Shown: in pieces, positions 35,872 through 44,530 of the stretch
Numbering within the stretch: the first letter of the stretch is position 1
How the letters are laid out: every line of letters starts with the position of its first letter
NCBI GenBank assembly: GCA_964368965.1
Contig: CAYJDR010000010.1
Location: forward strand, 1-60,248
Direction: 5' to 3'
Origin: CAYJDR01 sp964368965
GTDB lineage: Bacteria; Chrysiogenota; Deferribacteres; Deferribacterales; Mucispirillaceae
DNA length: 60,248 nucleotides
Position numbers and translations under genes: made by a program
The notes under the pieces: model-generated
What the model saw: the letters and a program-made list of their open reading frames with translations, nothing else
What the model was told of the DNA's origin: nothing
Database searches by the model: none

Positions 35872-36930
35872 ATGGAATTGATAGAATTTACCAACAAGAT
35901 TAATGTGCATGCTGCTCGCGTTAGGGACTTGAAGTCGCATGCAACAACTGAGGAAAGCACTAAGAATGCGTTAATCAATCCTTTTTTACAGACGTTAGGT
36001 TATGACACGTCAGACCCGCGTGTAGTGCAGTTTGAGTACACGGCAGATGTTGGCACAAAGAAGGGCGAAAAGGTTGACTATGCGATCGTACGTGATGAAA
36101 AAGTTATCATGGTTATCGAGGCGAAAAAGGCGGGTTGCCCCCTTGATGCTGGCAAGGCGTCACAGCTTAGGCGCTACTTCCACGTTACATCTGCACGCAT
36201 TGCTATATTGACTGATGGCATCGTTTATGAGTTTTACTCTGACCTCGATAAAGATAACGTGATGGACGATAAACCGTTTATGGTGTTCGACATTGAAAGC
36301 ATTGATGATAAACTAATAGCAGAACTTAGGAAGCTTGCGAACGATGCTTTTGATGTTGATGTAGCGCTAGAGGCTGCGCAAGATTTAAAGCACACTAGGC
36401 AAATCAAGCAGAACTTGAAGCAAGAGTTCCTAAACCCTAGCCACGATTTTATAAAGCTGCTTATCTGCAATTTTATGGATAAGAGGAGCTTCCGTGCAAA
36501 CTTGCTTGATGATTTTAAACCAAAAGTGAAAAGCGCTGTTGTGCAGTATTTGAATGAGGAATTGATAAACCGCATACAAGGTGTCACCAAGTTTGAAGAT
36601 GACGCAGAGGAAGAAAAGGAAGCAACTAACAAGGCCGATAGTGTTGTAACAACCCACGAAGAAATTGAAGCATACTTGATTGTGAAATCTATCTTACGTA
36701 AGGAAGTTCCCCTAAATAAAGTTATCATGCGTGATACGCAATCATACTGTGGCATCTTGTACGATAACAATAATAGGAAACCGATATGCCGCTTCTACTT
36801 CAACTCTGATAAAGTGAAGTATATTGCAATTGTTATGGACAAGGCCGAAACGAAACATAAAATTGACAGCATTGACGACATTTATAACTATAGTGACGAG
36901 CTAATCCAATCGGCACAACAGTACATATAA
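35872..36930 (+). CDS. Orphan HsdR-N / COG4748-type nuclease-fold protein
   Basis: The 352-residue protein opens with the type I restriction enzyme R-subunit N-terminal fold. Motifs are E-S-T-K-N-A-L-I-N-P-F-L at 27-38, Y-D-T-S-D-P near 45, then V-D-Y-A-I near 70 and V-I-E-A-K-K near 83. These give the D...E-x-K pattern of PD-(D/E)XK nucleases. No helicase motor follows. The C-terminal 130 residues are a separate region of unknown fold. No methylase or specificity gene is adjacent, so it is not a complete restriction system. Similar stand-alone proteins are widespread and poorly understood. GGAGTTG precedes the ATG. Confidence 0.8.
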   Translation: MELIEFTNKINVHAARVRDLKSHATTEESTKNALINPFLQTLGYDTSDPRVVQFEYTADVGTKKGEKVDYAIVRDEKVIMVIEAKKAGCPLDAGKASQLRRYFHVTSARIAILTDGIVYEFYSDLDKDNVMDDKPFMVFDIESIDDKLIAELRKLANDAFDVDVALEAAQDLKHTRQIKQNLKQEFLNPSHDFIKLLICNFMDKRSFRANLLDDFKPKVKSAVVQYLNEELINRIQGVTKFEDDAEEEKEATNKADSVVTTHEEIEAYLIVKSILRKEVPLNKVIMRDTQSYCGILYDNNNRKPICRFYFNSDKVKYIAIVMDKAETKHKIDSIDDIYNYSDELIQSAQQYI

Positions 36931-36935
36931 AAAAA

Positions 36936-36960
36936 GGGCTAAGACGAAAAATCTTAGCCC
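36936..36960. terminator. Bidirectional terminator
   Basis: GGGCTAAGA and TCTTAGCCC form a perfect stem with A-tracts on the left and AAAAT on the right. It serves the convergent genes on either side. Confidence 0.9.
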
Positions 36961-36974
36961 AAAATTATTTGTAG

Positions 36975-37607
36975 TTAGAATAGTAGCCCGACACCGAAAA
37001 TCGCTTTCACGGTGTTTTCTGTCAAGCCGTCGTCTTTAAATGGTTTATGTTCGTACTCAACGCCGAAGTCCATAATCATTGGTGACATGAGTAAACGTAC
37101 GCCAGCTTTTGCGCCTAAGCCGTATGCTGTGTGGTTACTCTTTGAGTGTGGGAGTGTTGGTACGGCAACGTCGATATTTAGCTTGCTGTATATTACGCCC
37201 ACGCCGATGTATGGTGCAGCTGAAGAGCCTGACCTTGTAGGGATTGATGGTTGATATAGTGCATATGCTTTAAAGTCTTGCGAATAGACTTCATATTTAG
37301 AGCCTAGTGTAGTGCTATCGACAGTTAGTGCCGATGTCATAAGGTAGCTATTGTAGCTATATGATATTTCATAAGCGATAGAGTCTGATGACATGCCTAA
37401 CGTAGCGCCGAAAACTGTGCCGTTGTTGCCTAGCCCGTTTGTAGATATATCATACTTTGCGCCTGAGATGTCATACATAGGCATAATGCCAAGGTTAGCA
37501 AGCACGTAGATGCCACTAGTAGAGGCTGTATGCGGTGTGAATATAGGTTGTGCATAAGCAGGTATAGACGCAACTATCAGTGTAAAAAGTAGAAGTAGTT
37601 TTTTCAT
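36975..37607 (-). CDS. Outer-membrane beta-barrel protein
   Basis: The ATG at 37607 begins a clear signal peptide (MKKLLLLFTLIVASIPAYA). The 210-residue protein shows alternating hydrophobic strands and ends in G-V-G-L-L-F with a terminal Phe, the usual outer-membrane barrel signal. Size and pattern fit a small eight-stranded OmpA/OmpW-like barrel, though I cannot name the family. In-frame starts further upstream would run into the HD-GYP gene and lack a leader. It follows that gene by 23 nt and may be co-transcribed with it. Confidence 0.75.
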   Translation of the reverse strand: MKKLLLLFTLIVASIPAYAQPIFTPHTASTSGIYVLANLGIMPMYDISGAKYDISTNGLGNNGTVFGATLGMSSDSIAYEISYSYNSYLMTSALTVDSTTLGSKYEVYSQDFKAYALYQPSIPTRSGSSAAPYIGVGVIYSKLNIDVAVPTLPHSKSNHTAYGLGAKAGVRLLMSPMIMDFGVEYEHKPFKDDGLTENTVKAIFGVGLLF

Positions 37608-37630
37608 ATAACCTAGCCTATGCAGAGTGA

Positions 37631-38671
37631 TTAGTCTTGAGAGATACGGATCTGCCAAATTCGTTCTTTGTTTTTCAAGAACGCATCAACAACGTCTGGG
37701 TCGAAGTGTTTGCCACGCTCAAGTGTTATCAAGCCTATGATTTGGTCGAAGTCCCATGCTTCTTTGTATGCTCTGTTAGAAGATACAGCATCGAACACGT
37801 CTGCGATAGCGACAATCCTGCCAGCTAAAGGTATATCTTCGCCTTTAAGTCCGTTAGGGTAGCCTGTGCCGTTCCACTTTTCATGGTGAGATAGTGAAAC
37901 GATAGCGCCCATTCTTAAATATTCGCTAGTAGCGTTTTTAAGTATAGCGTGGCCTTTTGTAGTGTGCGTACGCATGAGGTCGAACTCTTCGTCTGTGAGC
38001 GGGCCGTTTTTATTAAGTAGTGAGTCAGGTATGCCGACTTTACCGATGTCGTGCAATGGTGCTGCCCACTCAAGTGTGTTTTGGAACTCTTCATCTTGCC
38101 CAAGTTCTTTAGCTAACAGCTTAGAAACCTTAGCAACACGAACGGTGTGTTGGCCTGTGTCTGTGTCGTTATACTCGGCAACGAGGCCTAATATTTCGAG
38201 TGCTTCACGCTCTCTTTCTTTGATAACAGCGACAGCTTTTTCAACTTCAGCCTGTAAGTGAAGTGCTTTATCGAGTAATAATAGCTGAGATATACGCAAG
38301 TCAGTCATGTTGCGTAGCCTAGCTCTGAATTCAACAACGTCTAACGGTTTGTTTAGAAACTCGGTAGCACCTGCTTCAAGTGCGTTGATACGTAGGTCAT
38401 TATCGCCACTGACAGCGGTGATCATGATGATAGGTATATCTTTGTAAAGATTACGCGCACGGATAATGAAGTCGACGCCGCTCATCTCAGGCATCATGTA
38501 GTCAACCAAGATGATATCGATATGGTTAGATTCGTCCTCGACGAAATTTATAGCTTCAATAGGGTTGGAGAAACTTTTTATGTTAAGTCCAAGCTCTTTA
38601 GAGATAGCTTCAATAAGCATTAAGTTTACAAGGTTATCATCAACGGAGATAACATTCAATTCAACAGGCAT
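37631..38671 (-). CDS. Response regulator with HD-GYP c-di-GMP phosphodiesterase domain
   Basis: The 346-residue protein has a receiver domain (1-125) with D-D near 11, phospho-acceptor D in V-D-Y-M-M-P near 57, T near 84 and K near 107. A helical linker leads to an HD-GYP domain: H-D-I-G-K near 207, then H-H-E-K-W-N-G-T-G-Y-P near 260 and the conserved D-V-F-D-A. All metal-binding residues are present, so it should hydrolyse cyclic di-GMP on phosphorylation. AGGATG precedes the ATG. No cognate kinase is adjacent unless PhoR downstream of it on the map serves, which is unlikely. Confidence 0.92.
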   Translation of the reverse strand: MPVELNVISVDDNLVNLMLIEAISKELGLNIKSFSNPIEAINFVEDESNHIDIILVDYMMPEMSGVDFIIRARNLYKDIPIIMITAVSGDNDLRINALEAGATEFLNKPLDVVEFRARLRNMTDLRISQLLLLDKALHLQAEVEKAVAVIKEREREALEILGLVAEYNDTDTGQHTVRVAKVSKLLAKELGQDEEFQNTLEWAAPLHDIGKVGIPDSLLNKNGPLTDEEFDLMRTHTTKGHAILKNATSEYLRMGAIVSLSHHEKWNGTGYPNGLKGEDIPLAGRIVAIADVFDAVSSNRAYKEAWDFDQIIGLITLERGKHFDPDVVDAFLKNKERIWQIRISQD

Positions 38672-38734
38672 GGTTCATCCTAAACATCTAATACTTTTTT
38701 ACTGTTAAAAATTTATACAGTACTTGTTCTCATT

Positions 38735-38762
38735 ATTATATGGATAAGTTATAAATTTTCAA
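38735..38762 (-). promoter_or_regulatory. Promoter of the HD-GYP regulator
   Basis: Minus-strand TTGAAA (38757-38762) and a perfect TATAAT (38735-38740) have a 16-nt spacer. Confidence 0.7.
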
Positions 38763-38804
38763 CTGTTTTTTTTAAAATTAGCAATAAAAATTAATATTTA
38801 TTGA

Positions 38805-40511
38805 TTATTTTTTTTCAACCAAAGTTACGACGAATGTATTTCCGTTTTTATTGTTCGTGTGCACAGATGCTGAGCCGTTATATTGTTTAGCGATGTGCTT
38901 AACTATTGCAAGCCCGATACCACTGCCAGAGCGCCCCCTAGTGCGTGCTTTTGACACAGTGTAGAAGCGTTCAAAAATTCTTTTTTGCTCGTTTTCAGGT
39001 ATTGCTGGGCCTTCATCTTCAACGGCAATTCTGACGATGCTGTTAGTGTGTTCGATTGTTACATCAATATTTTCGCCCTTTGAATATTTTATAGCGTTGT
39101 TCACTAAGTTTGATATAATGCTGAGTATATGTTCGCCACGCACCATAACATCAACTTGTGGCACGTTGAATGTGATATTTTTGCCGTTCTTATCAACTAT
39201 CATCATGTCTGCATCTTCTACAGTTGCTTGCAGGTTTGCAGGCGCTTCAACAATGATTGTGCCGTGCTCTGCCTCTAGCTTGTGTAGGTCGAGTGTTTCG
39301 TTTATTAAGTTGTTAAGGTCTTTCGAGTTGCGAAAGATTGACGCAAGGAACTTGTTGCGTGTTTCTGTATCCATCTCTGGGTCGTTAATGATGGTTTCAG
39401 ACGCACCAAGCATGAGTGCCAGCGGTGTTTTTATCTCATGTGTGATGTTGCCCACCAGTTCAGACTTGAACGCTTCATATTGTGCGCTTTCAGTAACTTC
39501 GTCGAACACTACTAGTGTGTTGCTTGCGATTGTTCTTGAGTATAGGTCAAATATGCGCTCGCCTAGTTTTATGCGACGTTTTTCGCTTTCCTTGTTTCTT
39601 AAAACTTCTTTGAAGAATAAGATAAGGTCGATATCAGATACATCGTCTAGTACGTTTGTGTTCACGTCAATATTGTGGTTGAGGTGTCCTTTTGCGTTGT
39701 CGTTCATGTATGTGATATTTGCGCCGTCGTCGATGAGTATGATGCCTTCTTTCATTGATGAGAAGATTGTGTTGATCTTTTTCCTCTCGAATGACATATC
39801 TCTTTCTTGCGTTGTGTAGTTTTTATATATGCTATACATTGCAGAGGCGATGTTGTCGATAGCTTGGTCATTAAAATCTGGGAAGTGGATATCTTCCGTG
39901 TTGCCAGACAAAATCTGTTTAGATAGTTTATCTAACGCTTTGATAGGGCGTGTAAATTTGTTTGCAAAGTATGCAGACGCTAGTAATATGAGTATGAGTA
40001 GTGAGATGTAGACTCCGTATACGTTTTTACGGTATTCGCTAAGTTCATCAGTTAGTGCTGATGCTTCATAGGAGATGCGCAATACGTTGCCGTCGTTACC
40101 ACGTTTAGCATAGTAGATAGAGTTATATTTAGTAGTTGCGCTCATCCTAACAGAGAAACCAGGGTTGCCGTTTAGTGCGCCCATTACTTCTTCACGTTGT
40201 TTGTGGTTTTGTAGCTCTTTTATCTTGTCATATGGTGTGGCAGAGTCGTTGAGTACAATTCCGTTAGGTGCGATGATAGTTATCCTCGAGTTTGTATCTT
40301 TGCCGATAGCCGTGAGGTGCTTGTTTAGCACATCTTGGTCGGTATTTGCGAGGTTGAGCTCGTTTATTACGCCCCATTTTTCACGCATGTCATGTTCGAA
40401 GTTAGTTTTAATATCATTTGTAGTTAGCCTAACCCCGATGAAAAATAATACAGATATTGATATTGATATAACTAGGAATAGCCTAGCGAAAGTAGCTTTA
40501 AATGAGTTCAT
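38805..40511 (-). CDS. phoR: PhoR-type sensor histidine kinase
   Basis: The 568-residue protein has TM1 at about 8-28, an extracytoplasmic sensor region, TM2 at about 167-187, then HAMP (K-F-T-R-P-I-K-A-L), a PAS-like segment and the kinase core. The H-box N-I-T-H-E-I-K-T-P lies near 360. N, G1 and G2 boxes follow (N-L-V-N-N-A-I-K-Y, D-E-G-P-A-I, G-S-G-I-G-L-A-I-V). Unlike E. coli PhoR it has a sizeable periplasmic loop, as in Gram-positive PhoR. Its start overlaps the phoB stop by 4 nt. It is the last gene of the pst-pho operon and senses phosphate status, probably through PhoU. Confidence 0.9.
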   Translation of the reverse strand: MNSFKATFARLFLVISISISVLFFIGVRLTTNDIKTNFEHDMREKWGVINELNLANTDQDVLNKHLTAIGKDTNSRITIIAPNGIVLNDSATPYDKIKELQNHKQREEVMGALNGNPGFSVRMSATTKYNSIYYAKRGNDGNVLRISYEASALTDELSEYRKNVYGVYISLLILILLASAYFANKFTRPIKALDKLSKQILSGNTEDIHFPDFNDQAIDNIASAMYSIYKNYTTQERDMSFERKKINTIFSSMKEGIILIDDGANITYMNDNAKGHLNHNIDVNTNVLDDVSDIDLILFFKEVLRNKESEKRRIKLGERIFDLYSRTIASNTLVVFDEVTESAQYEAFKSELVGNITHEIKTPLALMLGASETIINDPEMDTETRNKFLASIFRNSKDLNNLINETLDLHKLEAEHGTIIVEAPANLQATVEDADMMIVDKNGKNITFNVPQVDVMVRGEHILSIISNLVNNAIKYSKGENIDVTIEHTNSIVRIAVEDEGPAIPENEQKRIFERFYTVSKARTRGRSGSGIGLAIVKHIAKQYNGSASVHTNNKNGNTFVVTLVEKK

Positions 40512-41188
40512 ATTTCTATTCCGTATCCTATTTTTGGTATTGATTTAATTATCTCGCCTACGTTGCCAAGTTTTTTGCGTAGCGTTGATATGTGCGAGTC
40601 TACAGTTCTTGTCATGGAGTCTGAGTCATAGCCCCATACGGTGTTTAGAAGCCAGTTCCTAGTGAACACTTTTTCAGGGTGGCTCATAAATATTTTCAGC
40701 AGTTCAAACTCTTTCATTGTGAGTTTCACTTCCTCGCCGTCGACGAAAGTTTTATGCCTAATCAAATCGAGTGTAATGCCTGCAAACTTGATTGTATCGG
40801 TAGCGTGTTCATTGCCTTGCGTGCTTCTTCTGAGGATAGATTTCACCTTAGCGTTAAGCATCTCCATGCTGAACGGCTTTGGCAGGTAGTCATCAGCGCC
40901 TTTTTCAATAGCTGCGATTATGTCATGCTCAGCATTCTTAGCCGATATAATAATAACAGGCACATTAGGGTTATGTTGCCTAGTGCGCAATATTTCAAGG
41001 AAGTGTGTTCCCTTCAACCCTGGTAGCATTATATCAAGCAGTATTAAGTCAGTATGTGCATCTTCAATAGCTATGAGTGCGTCGTTTGCGTTTTCAAGCG
41101 CAAGCACGTCATGGCCGCTTTTATGTAGGTTATACTTTATAAGTTCCCTTATTTCTTCGTCGTCCTCGATTAGCATTATCTTAGGCAT
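40508..41188 (-). CDS. phoB: PhoB phosphate response regulator
   Basis: The 226-residue protein has a receiver domain with E-D-D near 9-11, phospho-Asp in L-L-D-I-M-L-P-G near 53, S near 80 and K near 103, then an OmpR-type winged helix (L-T-M-K-E-F-E-L-L, R-T-V-D-S-H-I-S-T-L-R-K-K-L). It is expected to bind the Pho box at 44485-44513. It lies 14 nt behind phoU and overlaps phoR. Confidence 0.93.
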   Translation of the reverse strand: MPKIMLIEDDEEIRELIKYNLHKSGHDVLALENANDALIAIEDAHTDLILLDIMLPGLKGTHFLEILRTRQHNPNVPVIIISAKNAEHDIIAAIEKGADDYLPKPFSMEMLNAKVKSILRRSTQGNEHATDTIKFAGITLDLIRHKTFVDGEEVKLTMKEFELLKIFMSHPEKVFTRNWLLNTVWGYDSDSMTRTVDSHISTLRKKLGNVGEIIKSIPKIGYGIEI

Positions 41189-41202
41189 AAGTCACCAATA
41201 TG

Positions 41203-41862
41203 TTAGATTTTATCTGCAATGCGTCGTGTGCCAGTGTGTATGAATGATACAACTTCGGCCACGTTCGTTGCGTGGTCTGCCATACGTTCAATACGGCGTG
41301 TGATGTTTATAATCTTCAATATGTTTTTAGCTTGTGTAGGGTCAGCCGCAATCATTGTTAGTAGTTCAGCGTTGATTTCATCTTGCAGGTCGTCTACTGA
41401 TTGGTCGGCGCTGAGCACTTCTTCTGCTAGTGCTGGGTCTTTGCCGAAGAAAGCTGTCATAGATTTTTCCATCATGTTTGCGCAGATTGAAGCCATCTTA
41501 ACGATCTTGCTGAAGTCGTAGTTGATTGGTAGTTCTGCTAGTTTGATAGATTGTTTTGCAATCTTTCTTGCGTGGTCGCCCATTCTCTCGATATCTACAA
41601 CTATGCGGAGCGCAGTAACGATATACCTAACTTGTGCAGCTTTTGGCTCGTATAGTGCGATGATTTTTGTGCAGATGTCGTCTACTTTCAGTTCGAGTTC
41701 GTCGACTCTAGCGTCACGTTGCATTAAGTTTTGTGCAAGCTCTACATCTTTGCTAACAAGTGTGCCAGCTGATTCTGTAGCCATCTTTAGCACTATGTCG
41801 CTCATTTCGGCGAGTGCTTGTTTTAGTCTTATGTATTGTTGTTCTTCGTTTGAACGTATCAT
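41203..41862 (-). CDS. phoU: PhoU phosphate-signalling protein
   Basis: The 219-residue all-alpha protein carries the paired PhoU repeats with E-x-x-x-D metal-binding clusters: D-E-L-E-L-K-V-D and R-I-V-V-D-I-E-R-M-G-D-H-A in the first half, I-T-R-R-I-E-R-M-A-D-H-A in the second. It bridges PstB and PhoR to shut off the Pho response when phosphate is ample. The ATG at 41862 is chosen because AGAGGA lies upstream; a start 33 nt earlier would overlap pstB. Confidence 0.93.
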   Translation of the reverse strand: MIRSNEEQQYIRLKQALAEMSDIVLKMATESAGTLVSKDVELAQNLMQRDARVDELELKVDDICTKIIALYEPKAAQVRYIVTALRIVVDIERMGDHARKIAKQSIKLAELPINYDFSKIVKMASICANMMEKSMTAFFGKDPALAEEVLSADQSVDDLQDEINAELLTMIAADPTQAKNILKIINITRRIERMADHATNVAEVVSFIHTGTRRIADKI

Positions 41863-41887
41863 TATATTTATCCTCTTGTTGTTAATT

Positions 41888-42652
41888 TTAGCCAAATCTA
41901 CCAGTGATATAGTCTTCTGTCAGTTTCACTTTAGGTGTTGTGAACATGTTTTCAGTTTTATCATACTCGATAAGTTCGCCTAAGTACATAAACGCAGTAT
42001 AATCAGATATACGTGCTGCTTGTTGCATGTTATGCGTAACGATGATGATAGTGACTTTATCTTTAATTTCTACCATTAGTTCTTCAATTTTCGATGTAGA
42101 GATAGGGTCAAGCGCACTTGTTGGCTCGTCAAAAAGTATAACATCAGGCTCAACAGCTAATGCCCTTGCGATAACAAGCCTTTGTTGTTGCCCACCAGAT
42201 AAGCCGTTTGCGCTAGTGTTAAGCCTGTCGCTAACTTCGCCCCATAGTGCAGCTTGTTTGAGTGCTGTTTCGACTCTGTCGCTAAGTTCTGTTTTGTTGT
42301 TAATGCCCCTAAGTTTTAGCCCATATGCGATGTTGTCGAATATAGTCATAGGGAACGGCGTAGGCTTTTGGAAAACCATGCCCAGTTTAGCGCGTAGTAC
42401 AGTCATGTCTGTGTTTGGTTGCAAAATGTTTTGCCCTTGGTATATAACTTCGCCTTCGTATTTGTTGCCAGGGTATAAGTCGTGCATTCTGTTGAAGCAC
42501 CTAAGCAAAGTAGTTTTACCGCAACCAGATGGGCCGATTAATGCTGCAATTTTGTTTTTCTCAAACGATATTGAAACGTCTTTAACGGCCTTTTTTGCAC
42601 CGTAGTAAAAGTTTAGGTTTTTTACATCAAGTAAAATATCTTCTTGTCGCAT
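41888..42652 (-). CDS. pstB: Phosphate ABC transporter ATPase PstB
   Basis: The 254-residue ATPase has Walker A G-P-S-G-C-G-K-T-T near 38, the Q-loop F-Q-K-P, the signature N-G-L-S-G-G-Q-Q-Q-R and Walker B V-I-L-F-D-E-P-T-S-A-L-D-P. This combination is diagnostic for PstB. The ATG at 42652 overlaps the pstA stop (TAATG), and GGAGG lies upstream. Confidence 0.95.
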   Translation of the reverse strand: MRQEDILLDVKNLNFYYGAKKAVKDVSISFEKNKIAALIGPSGCGKTTLLRCFNRMHDLYPGNKYEGEVIYQGQNILQPNTDMTVLRAKLGMVFQKPTPFPMTIFDNIAYGLKLRGINNKTELSDRVETALKQAALWGEVSDRLNTSANGLSGGQQQRLVIARALAVEPDVILFDEPTSALDPISTSKIEELMVEIKDKVTIIIVTHNMQQAARISDYTAFMYLGELIEYDKTENMFTTPKVKLTEDYITGRFG

Positions 42653-43509
42653 TAGTTTTTGTACCTCCACTTGATGAACTGTCTACCAAGTATGTTAATG
42701 ATTAATATAAAAAATGTTATTACAAATGAAGCCGCCCATGCCATCTTTATCCATGATTCGTAAGGCGAGCTAGCGTATTGATATATCGTAACCGTTAGCG
42801 ATGGAACAGGGCCAGACATATCGTATGTTAAAAAGTTGTTGTTGAACGATGTAAATAGTAGTGGAGCAGTTTCACCCGCAACCCTAGCTATAGATAAAAG
42901 CACACCAGTGAAAATACCAGCCGCAGCACCACGCCACACGATATCTATGATAACTTTATGGTAAGGTGCACCTAGTGCGAACGCTGCTTCCCTAAGTGTC
43001 CACGGGATTAGGCGCATCATTTCCTCAGTTGTTCTTATAACGATAGGTATCATGATGATAGCAAGCGATATCGCACCAGCCCAACCGTTATAGCCACCAA
43101 AAGGGCGAACTAGTAGCGAGTATACAAACGTACCAATGATGATAGATGGCATACTAACGCTGATGTCTGCTAAGTTGGATATGAACGAGCCGAACTTGCT
43201 ATTCCTGCCGTATTCAGCAAGGTATGAGCCACCAAGCACGCCAAGAGGCACGCCGATAAGCGCCGCAACGCCTGTTAGCATAAGTTGCCCAACAAACGCA
43301 TGGCGAAGTCCGCCTTCAACACCTGGTATCATAGGTGGCGCAGCGTCAAGCGTGAATAGGTTTAAGTTTATGCTTGAAATACCGTTCCTAAGTACGTCTA
43401 TAAGTATGTAGAATAGGAAAAACAAGCCAATCAACGCCGCAAGCACAGAGAGTGAAAGCGCGATTTTATTTACAAGTTTTCTACGTAAGATTAATGTTTT
43501 GTTGCTCAT
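42652..43509 (-). CDS. pstA: Phosphate ABC transporter permease PstA
   Basis: The 285-residue permease has six hydrophobic segments. The loop E-E-M-M-R-L-I-P-W-T-L-R-E-A-A-F-A-L-G-A contacts the ATPase. It pairs with PstC in the inner membrane. Its ATG overlaps the pstC stop by 4 nt. Confidence 0.93.
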   Translation of the reverse strand: MSNKTLILRRKLVNKIALSLSVLAALIGLFFLFYILIDVLRNGISSINLNLFTLDAAPPMIPGVEGGLRHAFVGQLMLTGVAALIGVPLGVLGGSYLAEYGRNSKFGSFISNLADISVSMPSIIIGTFVYSLLVRPFGGYNGWAGAISLAIIMIPIVIRTTEEMMRLIPWTLREAAFALGAPYHKVIIDIVWRGAAAGIFTGVLLSIARVAGETAPLLFTSFNNNFLTYDMSGPVPSLTVTIYQYASSPYESWIKMAWAASFVITFFILIINILGRQFIKWRYKN

Positions 43510-44429
43510 TTTACACCCTTCTTAGTGTATATTTTTGCGAGAGCTAGCGTCGTGAAGTTCGCTATGAATAATATAAACGCAAGCATGAATAAGCTAGACA
43601 TCTGCAAGCCAGAAGCTTCGTTAAATTCGTTTGCTAGTGTAGATGTGATTGTTGAGTATGGGTCGAACATTGAGCCAAGCGAGCCGTGCGAGTTACCGAT
43701 AACGTAGGCGATAGCCATTGTTTCACCAAGCGCACGCCCAGCAGCGATAATTATACCACTAGTGATACCCGTTTTACAGAACGGCATTGTCACATCGCGG
43801 ATAACTTCCCACCTTGTAGCGCCGATTGCGTAAGCCGACTCTTTCAATATGTCAGGCGTTTGCACGAATGTATCTCTGGCGATACTAGCAATGAACGGGA
43901 TAATCATAATGCTTAACACAAGGCTTGCCGTAAATATACTCACGCCACCAGCATATTGCGCTTGGAATACTGAGCCAATTAGCGGGAGCTGGCCTAATGA
44001 TAATGTTATCCACTTTTGCAATGTGCCTTCAATAAACGGTGCAAACGTAAACAAGCCCCACATACCATAAATGATACTTGGGATAGCTGCTAATAGTTCG
44101 ATAGCCGAGCTGACAGCGCCTTTTAGAAAGTGTGGGCATAGTTCTGTGATGAATATTGCTATTCCGATAGCGATTGGTACAGCGATGATAAGCGCACCAA
44201 TTGAGGTAACTAATGTACCAAGTAACGGCTGTGCAGCACCATAGATATTTTCAGCATAGTTCCACTCAAAGCTAAATATAAAGCCAAAAAAGCCAAACTC
44301 TGCTATAGCTTCACGTGATTCATACATCAATGTGATGAATATACCAATGCTAACTATCAATACAGGTAGCGCAGATATAAGCGTGACACTAGAAAACAAG
44401 GTACCGATAAAGTTGTTTTTACTTTTCAC
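43506..44429 (-). CDS. pstC: Phosphate ABC transporter permease PstC
   Basis: The 307-residue permease has six membrane helices and the EAA-type loop K-E-S-A-Y-A-I-G-A-T-R-W-E. It is the first gene of the pst-pho operon, directly behind a Pho box and promoter. The periplasmic phosphate-binding protein PstS, usually the first gene, is not found here or elsewhere in the window. GGAGAG lies before the ATG. Confidence 0.93.
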   Translation of the reverse strand: MKSKNNFIGTLFSSVTLISALPVLIVSIGIFITLMYESREAIAEFGFFGFIFSFEWNYAENIYGAAQPLLGTLVTSIGALIIAVPIAIGIAIFITELCPHFLKGAVSSAIELLAAIPSIIYGMWGLFTFAPFIEGTLQKWITLSLGQLPLIGSVFQAQYAGGVSIFTASLVLSIMIIPFIASIARDTFVQTPDILKESAYAIGATRWEVIRDVTMPFCKTGITSGIIIAAGRALGETMAIAYVIGNSHGSLGSMFDPYSTITSTLANEFNEASGLQMSSLFMLAFILFIANFTTLALAKIYTKKGVK

Positions 44430-44461
44430 GAGTTCTCTCCGATTAAATTCTACCTATGACG

Positions 44462-44513
44462 ATAGTAGAATTTTAAGCTGTTCGTGTCAAGAAAATGTAA
44501 AATTTTTGTAAAA
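44462..44513 (-). promoter_or_regulatory. Pho box and promoter of the pst-pho operon
   Basis: On the minus strand three 7-mers stand at strict 11-nt spacing: TTTTACA (44507-44513), TTTTACA (44496-44502) and CTTGACA (44485-44491). They are separated by AAAA and TTTT. The third contains the -35 TTGACA (44485-44490), and TACTAT (44462-44467) follows after 17 nt. The 7+4 pattern is that of PhoB/PhoP direct-repeat operators. Confidence 0.8.
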
Positions 44514-44530
44514 TGCAACCTCTTTTTGCA

